A DNA stretch of 39,763 nucleotides from Armatimonadetes bacterium UBA5419 (GTDB lineage: Bacteria > Armatimonadota > UBA10988). Location of the stretch: NCBI GenBank assembly GCA_002409445.1, contig DHNJ01000172.1, positions 1 through 39,763 of the forward strand, in the 5' to 3' direction. Positions within the stretch are counted from its first letter, which is position 1. Every line of letters begins with the position of its first letter. The translations under genes and the position numbers were made by a program. This document shows positions 23,877 through 32,824 of the stretch, piece after piece. The notes below the pieces were generated by a model that ran no database searches, had not been told where the DNA came from, and was given only the letters and a program-made list of their open reading frames with translations.

Positions 23877-24238
23877 TGCCCAACTCCCTCGAGCACGTTG
23901 CGCACGGTGTCGAGCAACTCGCTCACATCGCTGCCCTTGACCACGTAGGCGGCGGCGGACCAGGAACGGAACTTCTCCTGGTACTCGGCGTAGGCGGTGT
24001 TCAGCACGACCGGGAGCGTGCGGTCGTAATCAAGCAGCTCGCCCAGGAGTTCGAGGCCGTCCTTGCCGGGCATGTTGATGTCCAAGACGACCACGTCCGG
24101 CCGCTTCTCGCGCACCAGGCGGAGGGCGGTATCGGCGTCATTGGCCACGCGCACCTCATACCCGGCATCCCGGAACTCGAGCTCGTACAGCCTGGACTCG
24201 TGCTCTTCGTTCTCGACGATCAAGACTTCCGCACTCAT
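23873..24238 (-). CDS. Single-domain (CheY-like) response regulator
   Basis: 121 residues, receiver domain only. Asp53 in VVVLDINMPGKDG is the phosphorylation site; acidic residues Glu9 and Glu11/Glu12, Thr81 (LNTAY) and Lys101 (YVVKGSD) complete the pocket. The first acidic position is Glu rather than Asp. With no output domain it must act by protein contact or pass phosphate on. Its ATG overlaps the kinase stop (ATGA) and its stop overlaps the glgC start, so kinase, regulator and GlgC are made in step. This makes it the natural partner of the kinase at 24235-28173. Confidence 0.94.
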   Translation of the reverse strand: MSAEVLIVENEEHESRLYELEFRDAGYEVRVANDADTALRLVREKRPDVVVLDINMPGKDGLELLGELLDYDRTLPVVLNTAYAEYQEKFRSWSAAAYVVKGSDVSELLDTVRNVLEGVGQ

Positions 24239-27200
24239 TGCTCACTCCCATAGATAGCCGCCACTGCGGCGCTTGCATCCACCGGCAGCCAGACGAGGAA
24301 TCGCGAGCCCACACCAAGCTCGGATTCGCACGTTAGGCCGCCGCCGTGGTCCATCACAATCTTCTGGCTGACCGCCAGGCCCAGACCGGTACCATCGGAG
24401 CGTTTGGTGTAGAAGGGGTTAAAGATCTCCTCGATCTTGTCCTCCGGAATCCCCTCGCCGGTATCAGAGACGACCAATACAACACGCCGCTCATCGGGCA
24501 GACAGCGGCTGCCCAAGCCCAGTGTACCACCCTCCGGCATCGCCTGCATCCCGTTGCGCATGAGGTTGAGCAGGACCTGCTTGATCTTGTCGCGGTCGAG
24601 CATGCACGGCGGCAGGTCGGCGCTCAGGTCCCAGGCGATGTCGACACCCTGTTCCTCGAGCACCGGCGCCTGCACCAAGGCGACCTCACGGATCAGGTCG
24701 TTGATCGCGCAGGACTGCAGGCTGGGCTTGCCCGGGGCGGAGAAGTCCATGACGTTTTTGAGGATTCGCTCCAGGCGCTGGGTCTCGTCGATGACGATTT
24801 GCAGGTACTCGCGCACCAGCTCGGGGTGTTCGGCCAGGCGCGAGGCGCGCCGGGCGAAGCCGCCGATGCTGACCAGCGGGTTGCGGATCTCGTGGGCCAC
24901 GTGGCTGGCCAGACGGCCGATACCGGCCAAGCGCTCGGCGACCTTCAGGCGCCGCTGGGCCTCGCGCAGGTTCTCCAGCGACTGCTCGAGGTCGGCGAAG
25001 GCCTGCGCGTTGGCCATGGCCACGCCCGCCTGGTTAGCGAAGACCGCGAGGGTGTCGATGTTTTCCTCGAGAATTGGCTGTTTGGTGATGAGGTTGTCGG
25101 CGATGATCAAGCCGCGGACGACGTCGTGGTAGACCAGCGGCACGACGACCACCTCGGGCGCACCGGAGGCGGTCCAGAGTTGCCCGGCGAGCGGGCCGAG
25201 ACGCTCGATGGTCTCGTCCGAGATCAGCTGCGGCTTGCGCCAGCCGCGCAACTCACCGTCCTCGAAGCCGACCTGGATCGTGCGTCGCGCGCGCGTTTCC
25301 GGCTCCGCCGCGGCGGCTTCGCTATCGGTGCGCAGGTAGTCGGCGAGGCTGTGTTGGTGGCTCACCTCGCGCCAGATAACCGCTGCCTGCTCGATGTTGT
25401 CCGGCCCCACGCGCATGTCTTCAACGAGCACGTGCGTGTCGGCGTCGTACAGGTACAGTGCGGCGCGGTTGAAACCGAAGCCGGGGCCGGCGGTGATGCA
25501 GGTCAAGATCGCCCGTAGCAGGCTGTCGAGGTTGCGGATGCGCTGCATCTCGACGCTGATCTCGCGCAGCATCTGCAACTGATAGACCCGCGCCATGCGT
25601 GCGGTGGCCTCGTGCAGGACGACGACGATATTGGTCTGGTACTCGGTGACGATGCGGATACGCACGTCGGCCACCCGCTCGGTGCCCGTGTCGTCGATGT
25701 AGCGCACCTCCCGCCGGTCGACCGCGGCCAGGTCGGTGGTCACCTCCTCGAGCATCTGTGGAATGTTGGCGGCTTCGATCAACCCCGCGGGAATGACCTC
25801 GGTGTAGTGCTTGTTGCTGACGTGTTCGGTCAGTTGGCCGTAGAACTCGAGGTAGCGGCGGTTGACGAACTGCACGCGGAGGTCTTCGTCCAGCAGGAGC
25901 AGCGCTGACGGTACCGCCTCCATCAGGTTCTTGCGCAGCGCCTGGTACATCCGCGTCTTGCGTAACGATTCGTCCGCGGTCAAGCTGCGCGCCAGCAGGC
26001 CCGCAAGCGCCTCCATTGCCGCTTGGTCCAGCGGGTCGAAGGCATTGGGCAGTTCGGACTCGACATCGAGCAGGCCCAGGATGCGCGGTCCGCTGCGGAT
26101 CGGGACGCACAGCTCGCTGCGCGCGGGTCGGCGGTCGGCTGCGGGGTCGACATAGCGGCTGTCGTGGGCGGTGTCGCGGACGAGCAGGCTGTTGCCGGTG
26201 CGGTAGACCTCGCCGAAGATGCCCGTGTCGAGCGCCTGCCGGTAGCCTTCGCCCAGGCCCACGCGCCGCTGGCCCGACTGTGCGCGCAAGCTGAAGACCT
26301 GGTCGTCGGTGTTGACCTCGTACATGGCCACGTCGTGGTAGCCGAAGTCTAGTTGGATGCTAGCGATGGTGCTGCGCAGCAGGCGGCTCACATCGCCGAT
26401 GTTGGCAATCGCCGAGGCGCCAACGCGGCTGATCAGTTCGAACTGCGCGCTGCGCTTGCGCTCGGCCTCAAACCGCCGCGTGTTCTCCAACGTTACCGCC
26501 CAGTGGCCGGCGAGCTGGCCGAGGAACTCCTCGTCCTCCGCGGTGAAGGCGTTGGGCTGGCGCACGCAGAGCAACAACGTGCCGATGACCTCCAGGTCAT
26601 AGACCAGCGGCGCGAGCAGCGCGGAGCGGTAGCCGTAGTCGATCAGGCGTTGGTCGTCGGCGCCGGGCCGATCCATCTCGCGCAAGTCGTCGATCCGCAG
26701 CGGCTCGGGCCGCCAGGTCGCCTGGAGGCGCAGTGTGTCGTCGTTGGGTACGAGCAGCTGCTGGCCGGTACTCAAGTTGGCGTCGCCTTTGATCACGTCG
26801 ACGACCATGCTGTCCTCACCGGCCTGGGGGTGGCTGAGGGTGAGCAGATCACACGGCAGCAGCCCGTCGATCTCGGTGGCGATACCGCGGTAGGCCTCGT
26901 GCCGGTCGAGGGTGCGGCCGGTGGCCTCGAGAATGCGGTTGATGGTGCGCAGCTGAAGCGCTTGGCGGGCGGCCTCGCGCTCCAGCAGCCGCTTGTCCGT
27001 AACGTCGCGAAAGACCGTCGCGATGCCCACCGGGCGCGCGCCGTGCGGATTGCGAATCGGTGTCAGCGTGAGGTTGCACTCGACCGGTGTGCCGGTGCGG
27101 GTCAGGCGCACCGCGTCGACGTCGCGGACGAACCCCTCGCGCAGCGCGCGCGCCTCGAGCTCGGCCAGTTCCGCTTCGCCGCCGGGCGGCAGCAGGCGGG

Positions 27201-28173
27201 CCATCGGCTCGTTGAGCATCTCCGCGCGGCTGTAGCCGAACATGCGCTCGGCGCCCGCGTTCCAGAACTGGATGCGCCCGGCGCCATCGACGCCGACGAC
27301 CGCGTCGGCGGTGTGCTCGGCGAAGGCGCCAAAGAACGCGCTGTCGAACGGTGAGGGGTCGGCGCCGCCCGGCGCAAGGACGCTCAGCGTGACCTGCGCG
27401 ACGCGGGTGATGGGGTCCTGGCGGATGAGCTGGATGCTGCAGCGGACGTCGATGGTGTCGCCCTGGACGCGGCACAGGGCGACCGGGCTGACCTCGAGCG
27501 GCAGGCCGCCCCCACAACCGTCGAGCGCAGCGCGCAGCCGGGGCAGATCGTCGGCCGTGACGATTTGGTCGAGCGTGCTCCGCAACAGTTCGGCGGTCGT
27601 CAGCCCAGTCTGCCGGGCGACCTCGGCGTTGGCCAAGCGGATGCGCAGGTCAGGACTACTGACCACCAGCACAGCCTCGCCGATGTGGTTCAGGAGAAAG
27701 CGTGAGAGTTGCTCACTGTCCTGCAGCTGCTGTTGGCTGAAGAGTTGGTGGAAGCCGCTCAGTTGGAGCCGACACTCGTCGATCGCCGCCTCGATTTCGA
27801 AGTACGTTTCCTCACGCTCCACGCTCATCGGCAACCACTCGCGCAGACGCCGGCGAACGCTGCGTTCGAGGCTGCGAAAGGCTCGGCTGAGCACGCTGTA
27901 CGGCACTTCGTGCCGCCAGGCGGTCTCGGCTAACCGCCAGAGGTGGTCGGCGAGATGAGCGTCATCGACCCGCTCGAAGGCCTGCGCCAGGCGCGCGACG
28001 GTGCTGTTGAACAGTGTCAGCAGTTCATGTCGAGCACGCTCCGAGCAGTCGGCGAGCAACTCGGTCAAGGTCGGATGCCAGAGCGCCTCGATGGCGGTGG
28101 ATTCGGCGCCGAAGAACTCGGCCGCGCGGGCGCGGACCGCGGGGTTCAGGCCGATGTCGCTCAGCGGGCTCAT
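24235..28173 (-). CDS. Large soluble PAS/GAF sensor histidine kinase
   Basis: 1312 residues with no membrane helix or signal peptide, so a cytoplasmic sensor. By eye: an all-helical N-terminal domain (1-165, RsbRD-N-like), PAS (about 165-270), PAS (290-395, FWNAGAERMFGYSRAEM), GAF (410-570), GAF (580-735, RTGNSLLVRDTAHDSRYVD and SELCVPIR), PAS (745-860), GAF (865-1070), then the kinase. The H-box is ASHVAHEIRNPLVSIGG with His1094; the N-box NLMRNGMQAM, DTGEGIPEDKIEEIFNPFYTK and GTGLGLAV follow. It overlaps the GalT-like gene upstream and the response regulator downstream by four bases each. Ligands are unknown; small metabolites or redox state are typical for GAF and PAS domains. Confidence 0.95.
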   Translation of the reverse strand: MSPLSDIGLNPAVRARAAEFFGAESTAIEALWHPTLTELLADCSERARHELLTLFNSTVARLAQAFERVDDAHLADHLWRLAETAWRHEVPYSVLSRAFRSLERSVRRRLREWLPMSVEREETYFEIEAAIDECRLQLSGFHQLFSQQQLQDSEQLSRFLLNHIGEAVLVVSSPDLRIRLANAEVARQTGLTTAELLRSTLDQIVTADDLPRLRAALDGCGGGLPLEVSPVALCRVQGDTIDVRCSIQLIRQDPITRVAQVTLSVLAPGGADPSPFDSAFFGAFAEHTADAVVGVDGAGRIQFWNAGAERMFGYSRAEMLNEPMARLLPPGGEAELAELEARALREGFVRDVDAVRLTRTGTPVECNLTLTPIRNPHGARPVGIATVFRDVTDKRLLEREAARQALQLRTINRILEATGRTLDRHEAYRGIATEIDGLLPCDLLTLSHPQAGEDSMVVDVIKGDANLSTGQQLLVPNDDTLRLQATWRPEPLRIDDLREMDRPGADDQRLIDYGYRSALLAPLVYDLEVIGTLLLCVRQPNAFTAEDEEFLGQLAGHWAVTLENTRRFEAERKRSAQFELISRVGASAIANIGDVSRLLRSTIASIQLDFGYHDVAMYEVNTDDQVFSLRAQSGQRRVGLGEGYRQALDTGIFGEVYRTGNSLLVRDTAHDSRYVDPAADRRPARSELCVPIRSGPRILGLLDVESELPNAFDPLDQAAMEALAGLLARSLTADESLRKTRMYQALRKNLMEAVPSALLLLDEDLRVQFVNRRYLEFYGQLTEHVSNKHYTEVIPAGLIEAANIPQMLEEVTTDLAAVDRREVRYIDDTGTERVADVRIRIVTEYQTNIVVVLHEATARMARVYQLQMLREISVEMQRIRNLDSLLRAILTCITAGPGFGFNRAALYLYDADTHVLVEDMRVGPDNIEQAAVIWREVSHQHSLADYLRTDSEAAAAEPETRARRTIQVGFEDGELRGWRKPQLISDETIERLGPLAGQLWTASGAPEVVVVPLVYHDVVRGLIIADNLITKQPILEENIDTLAVFANQAGVAMANAQAFADLEQSLENLREAQRRLKVAERLAGIGRLASHVAHEIRNPLVSIGGFARRASRLAEHPELVREYLQIVIDETQRLERILKNVMDFSAPGKPSLQSCAINDLIREVALVQAPVLEEQGVDIAWDLSADLPPCMLDRDKIKQVLLNLMRNGMQAMPEGGTLGLGSRCLPDERRVVLVVSDTGEGIPEDKIEEIFNPFYTKRSDGTGLGLAVSQKIVMDHGGGLTCESELGVGSRFLVWLPVDASAAVAAIYGSEQ

Positions 28174-29207
28174 GGCGCGATGCCGTTGATGTCGCGGAGG
28201 TAGGCGGCGGCCTCCTCCGGCGCGACTGGGTTGATGTAGCAGCCGGTGGCCGCCTCGATGCCGACCGAGGCCTGCAGGAAGGGCAGGATCTCCAGCCGCC
28301 AGCGGAAGTCAAGCTCGAGCGTGCGCCAAACGGTGACCCGTCCGGGCCGCGGCGCGGTGCTGGGCGCGGTGAACAGGTGGACCTGGTAGGCCGGGGTGGC
28401 GAGAGCATCGCGCAGCTTGCCGGTCAGCAGAATCAGCAGCTCGGCAAGGTCGGCCATCTCCTCCTCGGTCAGTAGGGTGAAGTCGTGCATCTGGCGCAGG
28501 GGGTAGACGACTAGCTCGAACGGCTGGCGCGAGGCGTACGGTGTGAGGGCCGCAAAGTGCTGTGTCTGGGCGACCACGCGGTCGCCTTCGCGCAACTCCT
28601 GGTCGAGCACGTCGGCGAAGATCGAGCGTTCCTTGGCCTCGAAGTGGGCATAGGCGGTGGTCAGCAGCTGCTCGATGGCCGGCGGGATGATCGGCAAGCC
28701 GACGATGTGCGACAGGGCGTGCGGATAGGCCGCGCCGGCCGGCTGGCCCTGGCAGCGGTAGATGGCGTGGTAGCGCAGGCGCACGTCGCGGCGGAGGTCG
28801 CGCAAGCGGTCGCGCCAAGCCTGCAGTACGGTGCCGAGCTGGGCGGGCGTGAAGTCGGGCCAGTCGAGGCCCGCCTCCGGCGTCTCGACGACGACTTCGT
28901 GGGCGCCGAGCCCGGCCATCTGGTCGAAGACGCCGACACCGCGCGGCGCGAGGTCGCTCTCAACACGCAGCGCGGGGAAGCGGTTGGGCACGACGCGGAC
29001 GGTCCAGCCGGGCGTGTTGGGCGCTGTCCCGGCCGCCCGTGCGGACCAGATCTCGGCCGGTGTATAGACCTCATGGCCGGCGATGAACGGGTTGAGCCGC
29101 TCGTCGTCGACGTCCGGCAATGTGCTCTGGCGCCAGGGGTAACGGCCGCGCGAGGGCGCGATGATCACCCAGCGCTGGTTGATGGGGTCCTTTCGCAGTT
29201 CCGACAT
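28170..29207 (-). CDS. GalT-like protein lacking metal ligands and catalytic His (probable pseudoenzyme)
   Basis: 345 residues, full length for galactose-1-phosphate uridylyltransferase, with framework motifs kept: LRKDPINQRWVIIAPSRGR, APNTPGWTVRVVPNRFPAL, GAHEVVVETPE, LPIIPP and GCYINPVAPEEAA. The functional residues are gone. The CPFC zinc pair is NPFI (39-42); the third ligand (PEH/PDH) is Ala112; the HPHSQ active site reads His163-Ala-Leu165-Ser-His167, so the nucleophilic His is Leu and the Gln is His; the second-metal HWH is RWR (302-304). Active GalT swaps UMP between UDP-glucose and galactose-1-phosphate; that chemistry seems impossible here. It overlaps the kinase start by four bases and sits three bases after GH57, suggesting a sugar-phosphate or nucleotide-sugar binding role. 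Alignment is from memory. Confidence 0.8.
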   Translation of the reverse strand: MSELRKDPINQRWVIIAPSRGRYPWRQSTLPDVDDERLNPFIAGHEVYTPAEIWSARAAGTAPNTPGWTVRVVPNRFPALRVESDLAPRGVGVFDQMAGLGAHEVVVETPEAGLDWPDFTPAQLGTVLQAWRDRLRDLRRDVRLRYHAIYRCQGQPAGAAYPHALSHIVGLPIIPPAIEQLLTTAYAHFEAKERSIFADVLDQELREGDRVVAQTQHFAALTPYASRQPFELVVYPLRQMHDFTLLTEEEMADLAELLILLTGKLRDALATPAYQVHLFTAPSTAPRPGRVTVWRTLELDFRWRLEILPFLQASVGIEAATGCYINPVAPEEAAAYLRDINGIAP

Positions 29208-29210
29208 CGG

Positions 29211-31403
29211 TTACACCAACCAGTCCGCCAGCCAACTGGTCGCGCGCGGGATGACCAGGTCGACCTCGTGCTGGCTGGGCCAGCGGTCAACAACCTGCTC
29301 GTCACGGGTCAGCGTGAGGCTGAAGGCCAGGCTCTCGCCCTCGCAGGCGGGCAGCACGTCGCGCGGCAGGGCGACCTCCAGCAGGTCATGGTAGGCCAGT
29401 TGGGCCGCGCCGCCCTCGGCGCCGTCAACGACCACGGTCCGCTCACGCGGCCCCCGGCGCCACGGCTCATCGATGCGCAGGCTGGCGGTGCGGGGCCCGC
29501 AGGACCAGTCGAGCAGCAGCGCCCAGACCACCTCCGCCGGCTGGTCGAGCGCGGGCTGATCGGCCTCGATGGCCAGATAGAGCATCTCCTCGTCCCACCC
29601 GTAGCGCACCGCTTCGATCGCCGCGTTCGGCCCGAGCGCGCGCTGCATGGCGCCGCCGGTCGTGCCCGGGGACAGCATGCCGGCCGCCCGCCACTCGAAG
29701 AAGTGGGTCTCACGACCGTCGATCTGCGGGGTGAAGAAGGCCACCGGTGTCTGCATCGGTGCGGGTACGCGCTGGCCCTTGATCGGTTCGAGCAAGGCGG
29801 CGGGCGCGGGCTGGTCCAGCAGCTGCCAGATGGCCGCCAGGTGGTCACGGAACAACTGGTCGAAGAGGCTGTCGTTCGCGCTGTGGTTGTCCTCGCCGTA
29901 CCACCAGTACCAGTCGCTGCCCTCGGCGATGTACAGATGTTGCCAGCAGCGCTCGCGCACCTCCTCACTCAGGCTGTCCGCATTCGCCACGAGGACCGCG
30001 CGCGTCTGATAGACCAGCTCCCAGGCGGTCTGGTCCTCGCGGTGGCCGGCCCAGATATGGAAGCTGTGGCCGATCCAGGAGCCGGGGAACAGATAGTCCA
30101 GGTCGGGCGGCGTGGGCTGCTCGTCCAGGTATGCGCTGAAGGTCTGGGCGCGGAGCGACGGATGCCGGGTGAGCTCGCCGTAGAGCGTGGTTAGGAAGTC
30201 CCAGCCATTGCGCGGGTAGTGCTCCCAGCAATTCTCACCGTCGAGGATGATGCTGACCACCGGGCGGTCGACCGCGGGAGCGCGGGCGGCAGCCTGCTGC
30301 ACCCCGGCGAGCAGATCGGCGACGGCCTGGCGCGCGCTCCAGGTGTGGTAGTCGAAGCCGATGCGGTCAGAGAGCTGGTGATGGCGGAAGAAGAGGTCGA
30401 CGCCGCGGTGGCGGTGGGGGCGGGCGAGGTCGTTGCCATCGGGGTTACGGCCAGTGCGTTCATCCTCCGCGCCGCGTCGCTGCAGCGAGAGGGCGAGGAT
30501 GAACTCGTCGGTCGCCGCCCAGCGGAAGCCGGCCTCCTGGATTAGCTGGACCGCGCTGGTCGAGACCGAACCCTCGGAGGGCCAGACGCCCGCCGGCTCA
30601 TGGCCGAAGAGCCGCTCGAACTCGGCTCGCCCGAGCGCGAGCTGCCCGGCGGCGTCGTCGGGTAGGTCGACCTGGCCGGAGGGCAAGCGCACATTGGGCA
30701 GCGCAGCGCGCACGTCGGGGTAGTGCGAGAGGAGAGGCAGGATGGGGTGATAGTACGGTGAGGTCGTCAGCTCGATGCGCCCTTCGCGCGCGGCGGCGGC
30801 GTAGCGTGGGATGACCGTCGCTAGGTCGGTGCTGAGGCTATCGAGCAGGCTAAGCTTGTCGTCCTCGCTAAAGCCGCGTGCCTTGTTCAGCAACGGCCCG
30901 ACGACCGGGTTGTGCCGGCGCACCCAGGTCCCAGTCCAGGCCAGGGCGAACCAGACCTGCAGGTCACGGAAGTCCTGCGCACTGAACCCCCGCGCCACCT
31001 GCGTCGCCCGTTCCGCGTACCACTGCCGGCCGCGGCGATCGAGCAGCTCACGGTAGCGCGGGTGCGGGTCAACGTTGTGCGCCCAGCCGATCTGGAACCC
31101 CTGATGCAGCCACCAAACCCGCTCGTCCTCGTCAAGCTCCTCGGCCGGCTTGCGGCTGAGCTCGAGCAGGTCGTCGGTGAGGGTGCCGTCGACGTACCCC
31201 TGTAGCTGAGCCAGGAGCGAGGGGACGAGATTGAAGGTGACCTGTACGCGCGGGAACTCGTCGAGCACCGCGATCATGTCGAGGTAGCTACGCAGCGCAT
31301 GCAGCCGCACCCACGGCATCCGCAACACCCCGCCGGCTGGATCGCCGTACCAGGGCTGATGCATATGCCACAAAAACGCTACCGTCGCGGGTCGTGCGGG
31401 CAT
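29211..31403 (-). CDS. Glycoside hydrolase family 57 protein (alpha-amylase/4-alpha-glucanotransferase type)
   Basis: 730 residues from the ATG at 31403; an earlier TTG at 31421 coincides with the predicted transcription start. No signal peptide, so intracellular. GH57 conserved regions are present: FLWHMHQPWY (His13, His15), ELTTSPYYHPILPLL, GVWPSEGSVS with the nucleophile Glu277, IILDGENCWEHY with the acid/base Asp388, and the helical region with WYWWYGEDNHS. The C-terminal 200 residues form a beta-rich DUF-type extension (FFTPQIDGRETHFFEWRAAG). The layout fits amylases and amylopullulanases acting on alpha-glucans. First gene of the six-gene minus unit. Confidence 0.92.
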   Translation of the reverse strand: MPARPATVAFLWHMHQPWYGDPAGGVLRMPWVRLHALRSYLDMIAVLDEFPRVQVTFNLVPSLLAQLQGYVDGTLTDDLLELSRKPAEELDEDERVWWLHQGFQIGWAHNVDPHPRYRELLDRRGRQWYAERATQVARGFSAQDFRDLQVWFALAWTGTWVRRHNPVVGPLLNKARGFSEDDKLSLLDSLSTDLATVIPRYAAAAREGRIELTTSPYYHPILPLLSHYPDVRAALPNVRLPSGQVDLPDDAAGQLALGRAEFERLFGHEPAGVWPSEGSVSTSAVQLIQEAGFRWAATDEFILALSLQRRGAEDERTGRNPDGNDLARPHRHRGVDLFFRHHQLSDRIGFDYHTWSARQAVADLLAGVQQAAARAPAVDRPVVSIILDGENCWEHYPRNGWDFLTTLYGELTRHPSLRAQTFSAYLDEQPTPPDLDYLFPGSWIGHSFHIWAGHREDQTAWELVYQTRAVLVANADSLSEEVRERCWQHLYIAEGSDWYWWYGEDNHSANDSLFDQLFRDHLAAIWQLLDQPAPAALLEPIKGQRVPAPMQTPVAFFTPQIDGRETHFFEWRAAGMLSPGTTGGAMQRALGPNAAIEAVRYGWDEEMLYLAIEADQPALDQPAEVVWALLLDWSCGPRTASLRIDEPWRRGPRERTVVVDGAEGGAAQLAYHDLLEVALPRDVLPACEGESLAFSLTLTRDEQVVDRWPSQHEVDLVIPRATSWLADWLV

Positions 31404-31624
31404 CGGACTGCCTGACTCCAACCCCCATACTAGGGTCGCGACGGCGACTCCGTCAACCGGTGGAGGCGGAGTCTGGGGGCGTGTGGGCCAAGGTGGTTGG
31501 AGCGTCTGGCGACCTCTTGCGTGGCGGTGCTCGCTTGCTGCGCGGCACCGTGCAGCATGGTCCGGCGCCCGCCCAGCAGGAGCGCGGTGGGTGGTGTCGA
31601 AGCGATTAGGGGTGTGAGGGTGTT
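31404..31624. other. Divergent intergenic region, 221 bases
   Basis: It separates GH57 from the acetate kinase-like gene. Apart from the minus-strand promoter and the repeat around it I see no clear plus-strand promoter, RNA gene or small reading frame. GAGGG near 31616 could serve as the ribosome site of the GTG at 31625. Confidence 0.5.
31427..31456 (-). promoter_or_regulatory. Promoter of the GH57-glgC signalling operon
   Basis: On the minus strand TTGACG (31456-31451), 18 bases, then TAGTAT (31432-31427). The start near 31420 leaves a leader of about 17 bases before ATG 31403. A perfect inverted repeat, GACTCCG and CGGAGTC, overlaps the -35 on its upstream side and could be an operator. 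Confidence 0.55.
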
Positions 31625-32824
31625 GTGAAAGTATTGGTGGTCAACTGTGGGGGGGCGACGCTGAAGTATCGGTTGTATGCGATGCCGGAGGAGGCGGTGC
31701 TCGCGGAGGGGGGGATTGACCGGTTGGGGAGTGGGGCGGCGGTGGTGCGGTGGAAGGTGGGCGCGGGGGCGCGGCAGGAGGTGGTGCGGCCGGTGGAGGA
31801 CCATCTGGCCGGGCTGCGGCTCGCTCTGGAGCAGATTGCCGAGGTGACGGGGGACGGGGCCAACCTGGACGGGGTGGCGTTCAAGATGGCGCACTGTGGG
31901 GCGGAGGTGCCCGGGGCGGGGTTCGTCGACGGGCGCGTGGTCGCGGCGTTGGAGCGGTATGCGGCGGTCGTGCCGGTGCATAACCGGCCGCTGCTCGCGG
32001 CGATCGCGGCAATGCGCGAGGCGCTGCCCGGGTTGCCGCTGACCTACACCGTCGAGACGCACTTTCACACGACGCTGGAGCCGGCGGCCTGGCACTACGC
32101 GCTCCCCGCCGCCTGGCACCGCGAGCACGGCGTCCGGCGGTACGGCTTCCATTCGTGCTCGCACCGGTTCGTCGCGGGGCGCGTGGCGGAGCTGTTGGGG
32201 CGGCCGGTGGAGGGGCTGCGCACGGTCATTTGCCACCTCGGCTCGGGCACTAGCGTCTGCGGCGTGCGCGGCGGGCAGTCGGTGGAGATTTCGAGCGGGT
32301 TCACGCCCCAGTCGGGCACGCCGATGTCGACGCGGCCGGGCGATTTCGACCCGTTTGTGGTGACCTACCTGGCGGCGGCCGAGGGGCTGGGCACCGACGA
32401 GCTGAACCGCGTGCTGACCGCGGAGTCGGGCCTGGCCGGGCTGAGCGGTGTGGGCGGCGACCTGCGCGACATCCGCGCGGCGGCCGCGGCGGGCAGTGCC
32501 GATGCGCAGCTGGCGATCGACGTGTTCGTCTGGAACATCCGCCGGTGGATCGGCTCCTGCCTGATGGCCACCGGCGGCGCGGACGCGCTGGCGTTCACCG
32601 GTGGCATCGGCGAGAACGACGCTCGGCTGCGCGCCGACGTCTGTGCCGACCTGGGCTGGCTGGGCCTTCGGCTGGACCCGGCGGCCAACGACGCGGGTGA
32701 TGAGGGCCTGGTCTCGGCGGCGGAGTCCGCGGTGGCGGTCTTGACGGTGCGGACCGATGAGGAGATCGTGGTGGCGCGCGACGCCTACCGGCTGTTGGCG
32801 GGCGTCCGGGAGGCGGAACGATGA
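31625..32824 (+). CDS. Divergent acetate/butyrate kinase-family protein
   Basis: 399 residues, full length for the ASKHA acetate kinase family: MKVLVVNCGGATLKY, VRRYGFHSCSHRFV (His176), CHLGSGTSV, GFTPQSGTPMSTRPGDFDP, AFTGGIGEN and TDEEIVVARDA. Several catalytic positions differ from classical AckA (Methanosarcina numbering from memory): Arg91 of HRVVHGG is Lys87 (FKMAHCG), Asp148 of VFDTAFH is Glu144 (VETHFH, with an extra His), and Asn211 of HLGNG is Ser207. It may phosphorylate another short carboxylate, or be weak as an acetate kinase. No pta is nearby; instead it overlaps a FAH-family gene by four bases. GTG start. Confidence 0.85.
   Translation: MKVLVVNCGGATLKYRLYAMPEEAVLAEGGIDRLGSGAAVVRWKVGAGARQEVVRPVEDHLAGLRLALEQIAEVTGDGANLDGVAFKMAHCGAEVPGAGFVDGRVVAALERYAAVVPVHNRPLLAAIAAMREALPGLPLTYTVETHFHTTLEPAAWHYALPAAWHREHGVRRYGFHSCSHRFVAGRVAELLGRPVEGLRTVICHLGSGTSVCGVRGGQSVEISSGFTPQSGTPMSTRPGDFDPFVVTYLAAAEGLGTDELNRVLTAESGLAGLSGVGGDLRDIRAAAAAGSADAQLAIDVFVWNIRRWIGSCLMATGGADALAFTGGIGENDARLRADVCADLGWLGLRLDPAANDAGDEGLVSAAESAVAVLTVRTDEEIVVARDAYRLLAGVREAER

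Noticed and set aside
31404..31421. TTG 31421 as GH57 start
   Set aside because: It sits at the predicted transcription start; ATG 31403 begins right before the conserved domain.
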